A DNA stretch of 64,000 bases from Primorskyibacter flagellatus (GCF_014638275.1 NZ_BMFJ01000001.1:620001-684000); one strand, 5' to 3'. Positions 27,910 to 35,541 are shown, counted from the first letter of the stretch. Notes: generated from the letters alone by a model not told the origin. Numbers and translations: made by a program.

Positions 27910-28521
27910 TTACGGAAAACCTTTTCCGAGAGTGCCGGACAGGCCAAACCTCCTGTGAAATTCTTGCGCTTGCGCAATCTCGGACATGTCGTGTTGTTCG
28001 ACCAACGTCGCGAAGGTCCGCCAGTGCATTCCCTTGGGCTTTCTGCCGTAGAAATCATCCCATCCGAGGCGGGTTTCCAGTTTTCGCGATTTCCGCAGCA
28101 TCCGCGAAAGGGCGTCCTCGCGCTGCGAAGCGTAGGACAAACGGTGGCAGGTTCGGCACGCGAACACTGAACCTCCGAATAGGACGGCGACCCGGCGTTC
28201 GCATCCTGCGGAAGGGCACAGGAACCAATCGCGAGAGTTACCGAAGTTGCAGGGCGTCCAGTCGAGGCGGACGCGATAGTCCATGTCGTGCCAGTCGTCG
28301 CCGCCCTGACGGGTGCGGTAGATCAGGCGAACTGCACCGCGCTCTGAAATCGCCCGGATCGAGGCGACGGTTTCCTCTCGGACGCTCCATTTCCATGCGA
28401 AGTGTTGCCCCGGTTCCAGAAACCCCTCTCGCGCCCAACGGCGAACATCAATCTTTCGGTAGTCGTCGGTCGTGCTTCGGGAGGAATACCCCGCGTAGCG
28501 TCCGCTGCCTGATCCACCCAT
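27910..28521 (-). CDS. Zinc-ribbon protein of unknown function carried by the element
   Basis: A 203-residue protein starting MGGSGSGRY, a glycine-rich N terminus shared by many uncharacterised proteins on mobile elements. The centre has a likely zinc ribbon with Cys pairs (CPSAGCERRV and ACRTCHRLSY, about residues 102-128) and flanking beta strands rich in Trp. The C-terminal third is helical and basic. No enzyme motif was found. ATG 28521 follows GGAGA. Last gene of the element's leftward unit. Nucleic-acid binding is a guess from the ribbon. Confidence 0.65.
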   Translation of the reverse strand: MGGSGSGRYAGYSSRSTTDDYRKIDVRRWAREGFLEPGQHFAWKWSVREETVASIRAISERGAVRLIYRTRQGGDDWHDMDYRVRLDWTPCNFGNSRDWFLCPSAGCERRVAVLFGGSVFACRTCHRLSYASQREDALSRMLRKSRKLETRLGWDDFYGRKPKGMHWRTFATLVEQHDMSEIAQAQEFHRRFGLSGTLGKGFP

Positions 28522-28610
28522 CTAGTTCTCCGTTTCTGCCGAAATCATCTGGAAAGCCGGGCGTGTCGGTTCGCCCGAACACGCCCACTCCCCATGGTCA
28601 GATGTAGATA

Positions 28611-28716
28611 TGTCCTGAAAACTGTGCATCGGTGACATTCGGCAATTCACGTTGGCGGCACAATTTTCAGGACAGTGTTCACCCGTTTTCCACCGCTATT
28701 TAACGGAACGTCCTGA
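28611..28716. repeat. Inverted/direct repeats with GTCCTGA core at the end of the HTH gene
   Basis: TGTCCTGAAAA (28611-28621) and its exact reverse complement (28664-28674) form an 11-bp inverted repeat. A third related copy, GTCCTGATTTTTGTG, starts at 28710. The cluster spans the 3' end of the HTH gene and the gap before the zinc-ribbon gene. It may be binding sites of the element's own regulator or replication protein. Confidence 0.5.
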
Positions 28717-29141
28717 TTTTTGTGACGCCCGGATACGGAATTTGTGCGGGGCTTCTTCGGCTTGGTCCAGCCCAGAAAATCCCTCGTGGCGGAGTGCCCG
28801 TCGTGGGTTGGCAGTTCAGTCAGCGCCAGCAGCGCGGATTTGCCGATGCCTTCCGGCCCCAGATACGGCCCTTGGATTACCCTGATAAAGCCGTGTTCTA
28901 TCAGTTCCTGAAAGTACGGCCCGACCGTGTTGCGGTGCACGTTCAGCGCCAACGCAGCTTCTCTATGGCTCAACACGATCCGTCCGTTATTGGACCCGTT
29001 GAAACGGCGCTTAACGGCGATGTAGAGTGCCCTTGGCCCCGGCTTCAAGTCCGCCCAAGCTGCGGTGGCCTGAAGGTATTCGGAAAGCTGGACGTGACGC
29101 CCAGCCCCCTTCTTGTGATGCTTGTAGGGTCTCCGGGTCAT
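28647..29141 (-). CDS. Helix-turn-helix (winged-helix) protein of the element
   Basis: A 164-residue basic protein. Residues about 28-95 form a winged-helix-like domain (LKPGPRALYIAVKRRF, LSHREAALALNVHRNTVGPYFQELIEHGFIRV). The type is common in prophage and plasmid replication or regulation genes. The rest is basic and Lys/Arg/Pro-rich. ATG 29141 overlaps the upstream stop (ATGA). It could be an initiator-like or regulatory DNA-binding protein; no replication catalytic motif is seen. Confidence 0.7.
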   Translation of the reverse strand: MTRRPYKHHKKGAGRHVQLSEYLQATAAWADLKPGPRALYIAVKRRFNGSNNGRIVLSHREAALALNVHRNTVGPYFQELIEHGFIRVIQGPYLGPEGIGKSALLALTELPTHDGHSATRDFLGWTKPKKPRTNSVSGRHKNQDVPLNSGGKRVNTVLKIVPPT

Positions 29142-29311
29142 CAGTGCTTTCCCTGAGCCAGACAGGCGAGCCAGACGCGGACTGCGGTGTATTGGTCGGG
29201 GCACCCGCCCAGCGACAGCCAGGCGGCTTGCGCAGCCCCGTCAGCGCCTTTGCGGGTAAACACCTGCCATTTGCCGTTGATGCGGTCGAGGCGGGCGAGC
29301 GGATCAGTCAT
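29141..29311 (-). CDS. Small element-encoded protein (56 residues)
   Basis: MTDPLARLDRINGKWQVF is followed by a Trp- and Ala-rich helix (AAWLSLGGCPDQYTAVRVW). No family recognised. It overlaps the 33-residue gene upstream by 8 bp and the HTH gene downstream by 4 bp. That tight packing is phage-like and supports real translation. Confidence 0.5.
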   Translation of the reverse strand: MTDPLARLDRINGKWQVFTRKGADGAAQAAWLSLGGCPDQYTAVRVWLACLAQGKH

Positions 29312-29405
29312 TGCGGCCCCCATAGTGAAGAACCCAGATCAGCAGGGCCTGTGTTTCAGTCAGGGCGTAGCGGTGCCGGAGGCGGCGCAGGAGGGCGGCG
29401 TTCAT
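29304..29405 (-). CDS. Tiny element-encoded ORF (33 residues)
   Basis: MNAALLRRLRHRYALTETQ continues into a Leu/Ile/Trp-rich end. It starts inside the stop codon of the HTH_39-like gene (ATGA) and overlaps the next gene by 8 bp. No similarity recognised; the coupled arrangement is the only support. Confidence 0.35.
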   Translation of the reverse strand: MNAALLRRLRHRYALTETQALLIWVLHYGGRND

Positions 29406-29710
29406 GACTGCCCCCCAACGTGACCCGGCACGACTTTGGAATGCAGGACGTAGCGACCATGCGTGCCGCTGAACGCGCCGCCATGAGGTTCGGTGACGGT
29501 CTCGATATGAAATCCGACCTGCCGCAGATTGAACACGTAGGCGGACCATCTGGGCGCGGGCGTGTCGATGGGAGTGCATCCCTTCGGGCCGGCGTCGATC
29601 AGGTTTAGAAGTGCCCATAGGTCGCGGCCTTTGAGGGTGATGCGGGTGACGCTCTGGTCGCCGTTGATGATGGTGAAGGACGTGTCGCCCCAGTTGAAAG
29701 TCTCAGCCAT
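29402..29710 (-). CDS. HTH_39-like winged-helix protein of the element
   Basis: A 102-residue protein. Residues about 25-95 fit the small phage winged-helix type (HTH_39): RDLWALLNLIDAG, CTPIDTPAPRWSAYVFNLRQVG, then a beta hairpin FHIETVTEPHGG and GRYVLHS. It may act as a regulator. It is first gene of the overlapping four-gene cluster, 111 bp downstream of the AlpA-like gene. Confidence 0.6.
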   Translation of the reverse strand: MAETFNWGDTSFTIINGDQSVTRITLKGRDLWALLNLIDAGPKGCTPIDTPAPRWSAYVFNLRQVGFHIETVTEPHGGAFSGTHGRYVLHSKVVPGHVGGQS

Positions 29711-29821
29711 TTGTCAGGGCCTCTCTTGTGAAGGTGAGGCACTGGGCGTATGGTTTGGGTGTTCCACCACGAACATTCCCGTTGCCACCGCCCAGCGCAT
29801 TTGCGTTGGGGGCGGCGGGTC

Positions 29822-29992
29822 TTATTCAGCCGCTGCGGCCATTGCCGCGTCGATTTCGGACTCGACCCAATACAGGCGCGATCCGATTTTCCGGGGTTTG
29901 GGCAATCGCCCGAGTTCGACGTCACGGTAAATTGTCGTTCTGCCGCGATTGCCGAGTTTTGCCCGAAGGTCTGCGAAGGTGAGGAAAGTCAT
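29822..29992 (-). CDS. AlpA-like excisionase / HTH regulator
   Basis: A 56-residue protein typical of AlpA/HTH_17 (MerR-like) excisionase-regulators of P4-type elements: TFADLRAKLGNRGRTTIYRD (helix-turn-helix, about residues 5-24), GRLPKPRKIGSRLYWVES (wing). AlpA-type proteins promote excision with the P4-type integrase and can switch on element genes. ATG 29992 to TAA 29822. Confidence 0.85.
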   Translation of the reverse strand: MTFLTFADLRAKLGNRGRTTIYRDVELGRLPKPRKIGSRLYWVESEIDAAMAAAAE

Positions 29993-30063
29993 GTTGGTGC
30001 TCCTTGGTGATCAAGGGCAACCTAGGGGAGGAACGTGAACGGGTCGAAAGACTATTGCTTGTA

Positions 30064-30642
30064 TCAAGGTTCCAATTCTTCGCGCATCCAGTCCTGTGCG
30101 TGAGTTGTCCAAGACTTGGCAACGGAGTCGTAGGTAACGTAATGACCGAACCTTGCCAATGCGGCCACGACCGCATCGCACGCACTGTAGGCCGGCGAAA
30201 CAAGGCTGCGCGTGGGTCTCAACCCGTGCTTTGCGGCACGATAAACCATTAGTGCGGTGAGAGACCTCTTTATAAACCCCGAGTTTTTGTCGCGTCCGCC
30301 GCGTGCTTGCGGTCTTAGATTTTTGCGGCTCAGGACGCCTGAAATCCAAGTGCGCATTTCTTCGGAAATGCTGGCGCCTTCAAATTCCAGACGTATCGCC
30401 AGCGCGTCGTTTAGTGCGTCATAGTCATATGAAGAATGCCGCGCCGCTTCGGTCAGTTTATAGAAATCTCTAGCTGGGAAATCTACAGTCGGCCTTAAAA
30501 GCAATTGATGCATTCTTGATAATGCAAGCGCTCGCGGCATTATCGACCGAGGGTCCGAAATAATGTGCATCATTTGGGCGCATTCTTCATCATTTAGAAT
30601 TGCTTCCACGGCGCCGCTAAATGTTATTTCCGTACCCTGCAT
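30064..30642 (-). CDS. Element-encoded protein of unknown function, AT-richer than surroundings
   Basis: A 192-residue, mostly helical soluble protein with no recognised domain (SGAVEAILNDEECAQMM, ISEEMRTWISGVLSRKN, ATYDS-like end). Codons use more A/T than the host genes, consistent with recent acquisition. It starts 2 bp after the integrase stop, so it is co-transcribed with int. This cargo position is where small defence or regulatory genes often sit, but there is no motif to support a function. Confidence 0.6.
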   Translation of the reverse strand: MQGTEITFSGAVEAILNDEECAQMMHIISDPRSIMPRALALSRMHQLLLRPTVDFPARDFYKLTEAARHSSYDYDALNDALAIRLEFEGASISEEMRTWISGVLSRKNLRPQARGGRDKNSGFIKRSLTALMVYRAAKHGLRPTRSLVSPAYSACDAVVAALARFGHYVTYDSVAKSWTTHAQDWMREELEP

Positions 30643-30644
30643 AT

Positions 30645-31838
30645 CTAACGTTGACTTCCCATGAACCGGACGTGACCCGTCAGCCCTGTAAGCCACGCGC
30701 TCCAACGCCCCATGATTGCCGTTCTTTGTTCCAAGTAATCGGTACGCCGATACGCTCGCTCGACCGCGCCGCCGCTAACGTGCCCAAGGCAGGTTTCGGC
30801 AACCTCACGCGGTGTGTTGGTCGCCTCTGCCGTACAGTCCCGAAACGACGACCGGAAACCGTGCGGCCTCTCCGCCAGTCCGCGCCGATCCATGAACGCC
30901 GTCATGGTCATGTCGGAAATAACGCCCTTGCGCAGGCCGGGAAACAGGAAGCCGTCGCGGGCGAATTTGCGGGCCTCAGCAATGACGCGAAGTGCTTCGG
31001 TCGATAGCGGCACCCGAAAGTCGCTTGTCGCGCCGAGACGTCCCTTCATCGCCGCTGCGGGAACGGTCCAGACGTCCCCGTCGATCTGATCTACATGGAT
31101 GAACCTGATCGGGTAGGAGCGTACAGCGGTAAGGATCAATAAGCGCAACGCGAGTTCGGTCACACTGTCCCCGAGCGACTGATAGAAGGCGGGCACGTCG
31201 CGCCAGTTCATCGCCGGGACGTTGGTGACGGTGTGGCGTTGCTTGCCGAGAAGCGCCTTGGCCTTTTCGGTCGCCTGTAGATCAACCTCAAGCCCGAGTG
31301 CAGCCGCGTGACGCATGACGATGCTAAGGCGGTTCATGGCCTTCTTTGCAGTGTCGGCCTTGTCGTGCCATATCGGCGCGAGAGTGTCGCGAATATCCCT
31401 CTGGTCGATTTCCGCGACTGGCACCTTGCCCAGCTTGGGAAGCACATGCAGTTCCAGCGGGGAAAACCACCGCCCGGCCTTGCCGTCGCCTTTCAGTTCG
31501 GCCTTGCGGCTTTCAAAGGCATCAAGGGCAATATCCGCCAGCATATGCATGTTGCGGGCGGCCTCGCGCTTCGCACGCTGCCGCTCCTTGATCGGGTTCT
31601 TGCCGTTTCTGGTGACAGCCCGCCATTTGTCGGCGGCCTCCCGCGCGTCACGCAGGGAAACGTCAGGGAATGCACCTAGACCCATTTCCCGGCGCTTGCC
31701 GTGGGCTGTGACCCTAAGCACCCATTGCGCACCGCCATCCTGGCGCTTGACGAACCACAGCCCGCCGCCATCCGCGTGCTTGCCGACTGGCGCGGTTTTC
31801 AGTGCTGCGGCGCTGAGCCGGTTCAAGGCGCGTGTCAT
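30645..31838 (-). CDS. P4-type tyrosine recombinase (site-specific integrase)
   Basis: A 397-residue integrase. It has an N-terminal DUF4102-like arm-binding domain (about residues 1-85, GGGLWFVKRQDGGAQWVLR), a core-binding SAM-like domain (about 95-175) and a catalytic domain. Catalytic residues seen are Arg in LILTAVRSYPIRF, HxxR in PHGFRSSFRD, His in CLGHVSGG and the nucleophile Tyr in VERAYRRTDYLEQR. The ATG at 31838 has AGGTGG about 10 nt upstream. Its start is about 145 bp from the right att copy. Appears intact. Confidence 0.93.
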   Translation of the reverse strand: MTRALNRLSAAALKTAPVGKHADGGGLWFVKRQDGGAQWVLRVTAHGKRREMGLGAFPDVSLRDAREAADKWRAVTRNGKNPIKERQRAKREAARNMHMLADIALDAFESRKAELKGDGKAGRWFSPLELHVLPKLGKVPVAEIDQRDIRDTLAPIWHDKADTAKKAMNRLSIVMRHAAALGLEVDLQATEKAKALLGKQRHTVTNVPAMNWRDVPAFYQSLGDSVTELALRLLILTAVRSYPIRFIHVDQIDGDVWTVPAAAMKGRLGATSDFRVPLSTEALRVIAEARKFARDGFLFPGLRKGVISDMTMTAFMDRRGLAERPHGFRSSFRDCTAEATNTPREVAETCLGHVSGGAVERAYRRTDYLEQRTAIMGRWSAWLTGLTGHVRFMGSQR

Positions 31839-31981
31839 TCTCAATCCACCTTTCAATCCCCCTCAATATATAGGGCATCTTGGGGCGCGGCGGAATACCA
31901 TGAAACAGGGAAAGCTATAAATTGTTGAACATGCTCCTTCGGACGGTACGGCGCGGGGCATCAAGATATAGGGATTGGAAG

Positions 31982-31997
31982 CCGTGTGGGGGCACCA
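31982..31997 (+). repeat. Attachment site copy (right)
   Basis: CCGTGTGGGGGCACCA, identical to the tRNA-Thr 3' end. Beyond it the sequence diverges. Two ATATAGGG octamers (31868-31875 and 31966-31973) lie between the integrase start and this site and could be integrase arm sites. Confidence 0.85.
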
Positions 31998-32019
31998 ACA
32001 AAAGACTGTGAGTAGGCAA

Positions 32020-32541
32020 ATGACCAGTCTTGTCGCAAGAATGCTTCCAACCGAATTCTTGCAGGACCTAGGCGTTTTCATGCAGACCGCTGCTCATACA
32101 GAATTGGCAGTCTGGCAATGTATGATGGCGGCGGAAGGCCTCGACTCTGACAGCGCCGTCGAGCACCGAAAATTCATCGAAATCAAGCTGAACACCAAGT
32201 CTTTCCGTAGTCGCGTCCGGGAGTCCGCAAAGGTACTGCCGGAAGCGTTGAGAACCCCTTTTCTGGAGATATGCGACAAATTGGATGGAATGTCTGAGGT
32301 TCGGAACTTGGCCGCCCACGGAGCTTTTTTCCGGGATGAAGACAAAGTTGGGACCTTGGGGGCAGCTCACTATTTCATTCGTAGGATCGAAGGCTCCAAG
32401 ACCATCTTTGAGGTCCAACAATCCTTCAGGCGCGACGAGGTGAAAGATATCATTTCCGAAGCTGATGAATTGTTGCGATCCGCTGTACGCCTGCGATCTG
32501 AAATTCACTTGTGGCGTGATGGAGGCGGCGTGTTGCCATGA
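32020..32541 (+). CDS. HEPN-like protein just outside the integrated element
   Basis: A 173-residue helical protein. DKLDGMSEVRNLAAHGAFF contains R95-N96-x3-H100, the Rx4H pattern of HEPN RNases with the polar residue after Arg. It also has flanking long helices (TAAHTELAVWQCMMAAEG). HEPN proteins include toxins and abortive-infection RNases, but inactive or host-regulatory forms exist. ATG 32020 begins 22 bp after the right att copy; an in-frame TTG at 31975 would span it. GC is lower than in neighbours. It might be cargo of an older or larger insertion at the same tRNA. I see no antitoxin partner. Confidence 0.55.
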   Translation: MTSLVARMLPTEFLQDLGVFMQTAAHTELAVWQCMMAAEGLDSDSAVEHRKFIEIKLNTKSFRSRVRESAKVLPEALRTPFLEICDKLDGMSEVRNLAAHGAFFRDEDKVGTLGAAHYFIRRIEGSKTIFEVQQSFRRDEVKDIISEADELLRSAVRLRSEIHLWRDGGGVLP

Positions 32542-32682
32542 ACCGAATCTGACGGCATCTAGTAAGATCGAGCGGTGAGCGAATGGCCTCACCACTCCAT
32601 ACCCGCCAGTATTTCCGCACACTGGACATTTCTTCCGCAGTATTGAACTCTCCCGCCGACGGCCGGGGGAGGGCCGGGACAG

Positions 32683-34269
32683 ATGCAGACAGAGCCGGCG
32701 CTCGACCGGACCCGCGCGGTCCTTCGCTACATGCTGGAAACCCATGCCGCCGAACGGGGGGACTCCCCCTTCGTGCAGTTTTATGGCGGCGAGACATGGA
32801 GTTACGCCGATACCCTGTCGCGCGTCCATGCCCGTGCGGCGGCGCTGCGGGCGGCGGGGGTGCGGCAGGGCGATCCGGTCCTGACCTTTCTCGGCAACGG
32901 GCCGGATCTGCTGGTGACATGGTTCGCGATCAACACGCTCGGCGCGGTTTACGTGCCGATGAACACCGCGCTGGTCGGCGGGGCGCTGGCGCATATCCTG
33001 CGTGACGCCGGGGCGAAGGTTCTGGTAGCGCGGCCGGACCTCGCGGCGCGGCTCGCCTCGGTTGATTGCGGGACGGTGGAGACGGTGCTGATCGTCGAAG
33101 GCGACACCGTGCCGGAACTGCCGGTCCGTACGGCGCTGCTCGTGGACCCGGAGGAGGCCGGCCCGCCCCCTCTCGACCGCCCGATCGAACCGTGGGACAC
33201 GCAGGCGATCATGTACACCTCGGGCACGACGGGCGCGGCCAAGGGGGTGCTGTCGAGTTACACGCAGCTTTACACCATGGGGCCGGATGCCTTCGACTGT
33301 GTCGGGCCGGACGACCGCTGCATGATCTGCGGGCCGATCTTCCATTGCGGATCGACGCTCTACGTCTACGCGATGCTGGCCCGCGGGCTGTCCATCGCGA
33401 TGATGGCCGAATTCAAGACCGACCAGTTCTGGCCCGCCGTGCGCGAGACCGGGTCGACCTTCGGCCTGCTGCTTGGCGTGATGGCAGCCTTCCTGCTGAA
33501 GGCACCGCCCGCGCCGGATGACCGCGACCACCCGCTCACCCATGTTTTCATCGTGCCCTTCGGAGAGGACGGGCCCGCCTTTGCGGACCGTTTCGGCGTG
33601 GACGTCTACACGGTCTACAACATGACCGAGATCTCCTCGCCCCTCCATGCCGGGCCGGGGATCACCGCCAAGGGTCTGGCGGGTCGTCTGCGCCCGTGGA
33701 TGGAAGCGCGCGTGGTGGACCAGAACGATATCGAAGTGCCGCGCGGAGAGACGGGGGAACTGGTGCTGCGCTCCTCGCGTCCCTGGGCGCTGATGAAGGG
33801 CTATCTCAACCGGCCCGAGGCCACGGCAGAGGCGATGCGGAACGGTTGGTTTCATACCGGCGACAGCTTCCGGCAGGATGCAGACGGGTCGTTCTATTTC
33901 GTCGACCGCGCCAAGGACGTGATCCGGCGGCGGGGGGAGAACATCTCCTCCTTCGCGCTGGAGGGGGAGGTGCTGGCGCATGAGGACGTGCGGGAATGTG
34001 CCGCCGTCGCCGTGCCGTCCGAGCATACGGAGGACGAGGTGCTGATCGTGGTGACCCCGGTCGCGGGGCGACAGATCGACCCGGCGGCGCTGATCGACTG
34101 GCTGGAGCCGCGGGTGCCGCGCTTCATGGTGCCGGGATTTGTCCGCGTGATGGAGGAGTTGCCGAAGACGGCCAGCGGCAAGGTGCAGAAGCACGTGATG
34201 CGCAGCCAGGGCGTGACCGGCGACACGTGGCGCCGGGCAGGCCGGCCCCGGGACCGGCGCTCGGGGTAG
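32683..34269 (+). CDS. Acyl-CoA synthetase (AMP-forming ligase, unknown acid substrate)
   Basis: A 528-residue ANL-superfamily enzyme. A3 motif is MYTSGTTGAAKGV (about residues 178-190) and A5 region YNMTEISSP. A7/A8 are WFHTGDSFRQD and FVDRAKDVIRRRGENISSFALE. The C-terminal catalytic Lys is in KTASGKVQKHVM. It activates a carboxylic acid to its CoA thioester. The GENIS motif is typical of the crotonobetaine/carnitine-CoA-ligase-like branch. It is followed by the ADH/OYE operon on the same strand after 128 bp containing operator-like palindromes. Confidence 0.9.
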   Translation: MQTEPALDRTRAVLRYMLETHAAERGDSPFVQFYGGETWSYADTLSRVHARAAALRAAGVRQGDPVLTFLGNGPDLLVTWFAINTLGAVYVPMNTALVGGALAHILRDAGAKVLVARPDLAARLASVDCGTVETVLIVEGDTVPELPVRTALLVDPEEAGPPPLDRPIEPWDTQAIMYTSGTTGAAKGVLSSYTQLYTMGPDAFDCVGPDDRCMICGPIFHCGSTLYVYAMLARGLSIAMMAEFKTDQFWPAVRETGSTFGLLLGVMAAFLLKAPPAPDDRDHPLTHVFIVPFGEDGPAFADRFGVDVYTVYNMTEISSPLHAGPGITAKGLAGRLRPWMEARVVDQNDIEVPRGETGELVLRSSRPWALMKGYLNRPEATAEAMRNGWFHTGDSFRQDADGSFYFVDRAKDVIRRRGENISSFALEGEVLAHEDVRECAAVAVPSEHTEDEVLIVVTPVAGRQIDPAALIDWLEPRVPRFMVPGFVRVMEELPKTASGKVQKHVMRSQGVTGDTWRRAGRPRDRRSG

Positions 34270-34285
34270 CCCGGCTGGACCCAGT

Positions 34286-34297
34286 TTGGTATACCAA
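34286..34297. promoter_or_regulatory. Palindrome TTGGTATACCAA upstream of the ADH operon
   Basis: A perfect 12-bp palindrome. With the GGTATACC copy at 34310-34317, centred 22 bp away, it lies about 100 bp before the ADH start. TGGTxxxACCA fits operators of GntR-family (FadR/VanR subfamily) regulators. Confidence 0.6.
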
Positions 34298-34309
34298 TTC
34301 ACGGAAAAC

Positions 34310-34317
34310 GGTATACC
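34310..34317. promoter_or_regulatory. Second GGTATACC palindrome upstream of the ADH operon
   Basis: GGTATACC, the core of the palindrome at 34286-34297, repeated two helical turns away (centre to centre 22 bp). Paired sites suggest cooperative binding of a dimeric regulator not encoded in this window. Confidence 0.55.
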
Positions 34318-34397
34318 ATTGCGCCGGACGATGCGCCGGGTCTAAGGTTTGTTCGTAACAGCGGGGCCGCGCGCGGCCGGACGGAGGAGATAGAGAG

Positions 34398-35537
34398 ATG
34401 CTGGACTGCAAGGCCATCGTGCTGAGGGAGCTGGGCAAGGCCGCCCCCTACGCGGAAAGCGCGCCCCTACAGCTTGAAACCGTAACGCTGCTACCCCCGA
34501 AGCCGAGCGATCTGGTGGTCAAGGTCATGGGCGGCGGGCTTTGTCATTCCGACCTGTCGGTGATCAACGGGTCGCGCGGGCGCACGGTGCCGATGGTCAT
34601 GGGCCACGAGGGCGCAGGCGAGGTGGTCGAGATCGGCGCCGGCATCGACGACGTCAAGGTCGGCGACAAGGTGGTATTCCAATTCGCCCCCTCCTGCGGG
34701 CGCTGTGACATGTGCCAGTCCGGGCGGCCGCAGATCTGCATGACCAACGTGGCGGCGCGGGCGAAGGGAGAGCTGCTCTCTGGCGGGCGGCGCATCCGGG
34801 GCGCGGGCGGCGAGGAAATCGCGCACCATACCGGCGTGTCCTGTTTCGCGGAATATGCCGTGGTGAACCGTGGATCTGTCGTGGTGGTGGACGACCCAAT
34901 CTCCATGGTGGACGCGGCGGTCTTTGGCTGCGCGGTCATGACCGGGACCGGGGCGGTGATGAACACGGCGAAGATCCAGGCGGGGGAGACGGTCGCGATC
35001 TTCGGCCTCGGCGGTGTCGGGCTCTGCGGTGTCATGGGGGCGAAGGCCTCCGGCGCGGGCACGATCATCGCGGTGGACCTGACAGAGGCGAAGCGCAAGA
35101 AGGCGCTGGAGCTGGGCGCGACCCATGCCTTCGACGCCGCCGATCCGGAGCTCGCCACGAAGGTCGCCGACCTGACGCGCGGCGGCGTGGACGTGGCGGT
35201 GGAACTGGCCGGGGCCGTGAAGGCAATGGAGGGCGCCTATTCCGTCCTGCGCCGGGGCGGTCGGCTGGTCACGGCCGGGCTGTCGCCCCTGGGGGCAAAG
35301 TTCGGCTTCGACCACGGCGATCTGGTCAGCAACGAAAAGGCGGTGATCGGGTCCTACATGGGGTCCTCGGTCCCGGTGCGCGACATTCCACGCTTCCTGC
35401 GGATGTATCACGCGGGCGCGCTGCCGGTGGACAAGCTGATCGACGGATACCTCGGCTTCGACGGGATAAACGCGGGCTTCGACCGGCTGGCAGAGGGTAC
35501 GGCGCTGCGCCAGATCCTCGCGCCGCACGGGCGCTGA
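34398..35537 (+). CDS. Zinc-dependent medium-chain alcohol dehydrogenase
   Basis: A 379-residue MDR-family dehydrogenase. Catalytic zinc ligands are in GGLCHSDLS and GHEGAGEVVEIG. The structural zinc site is CGRCDMCQSGRPQIC (about residues 96-110). The Rossmann motif is GLGGVGLCGVMGAK, followed by VDL, indicating NAD+ rather than NADP+. It probably oxidises an alcohol to aldehyde or ketone at the entry of the downstream pathway. First gene of a tight operon: the ene-reductase follows after 4 bp. Confidence 0.92.
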   Translation: MLDCKAIVLRELGKAAPYAESAPLQLETVTLLPPKPSDLVVKVMGGGLCHSDLSVINGSRGRTVPMVMGHEGAGEVVEIGAGIDDVKVGDKVVFQFAPSCGRCDMCQSGRPQICMTNVAARAKGELLSGGRRIRGAGGEEIAHHTGVSCFAEYAVVNRGSVVVVDDPISMVDAAVFGCAVMTGTGAVMNTAKIQAGETVAIFGLGGVGLCGVMGAKASGAGTIIAVDLTEAKRKKALELGATHAFDAADPELATKVADLTRGGVDVAVELAGAVKAMEGAYSVLRRGGRLVTAGLSPLGAKFGFDHGDLVSNEKAVIGSYMGSSVPVRDIPRFLRMYHAGALPVDKLIDGYLGFDGINAGFDRLAEGTALRQILAPHGR

Positions 35538-35541
35538 TCGC

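Larger units (their letters stand above)
27787..31997. mobile_element. 4.2-kb integrated element in tRNA-Thr
   Basis: The element is bounded by 16-bp direct repeats of the tRNA-Thr 3' end (27787-27802 and 31982-31997). It carries a P4-type tyrosine integrase at its right end and an AlpA-like excisionase. It also has a compact overlapping set of HTH and tiny genes, a zinc-ribbon protein and an AT-richer unknown gene. All genes are on the minus strand. No capsid, tail, relaxase, toxin or resistance gene was recognised. It could be a degraded prophage, a phage satellite or a minimal integrative element. Confidence 0.85.

Noticed and set aside
28611-28674. Possible CRISPR-like repeat in the element
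   Set aside because: Only an inverted pair and one degenerate copy; no regular spacers or cas genes.
31975-32019. TTG 31975 as the true start of the HEPN-like gene
   Set aside because: It would run through the right attachment site; ATG 32020 is simpler, though a fusion created by integration cannot be excluded.
32542-32682. A third att copy marking a second tandem element that includes the HEPN-like gene
   Set aside because: I could find no further copy of the 16-bp repeat between 32000 and 32700.
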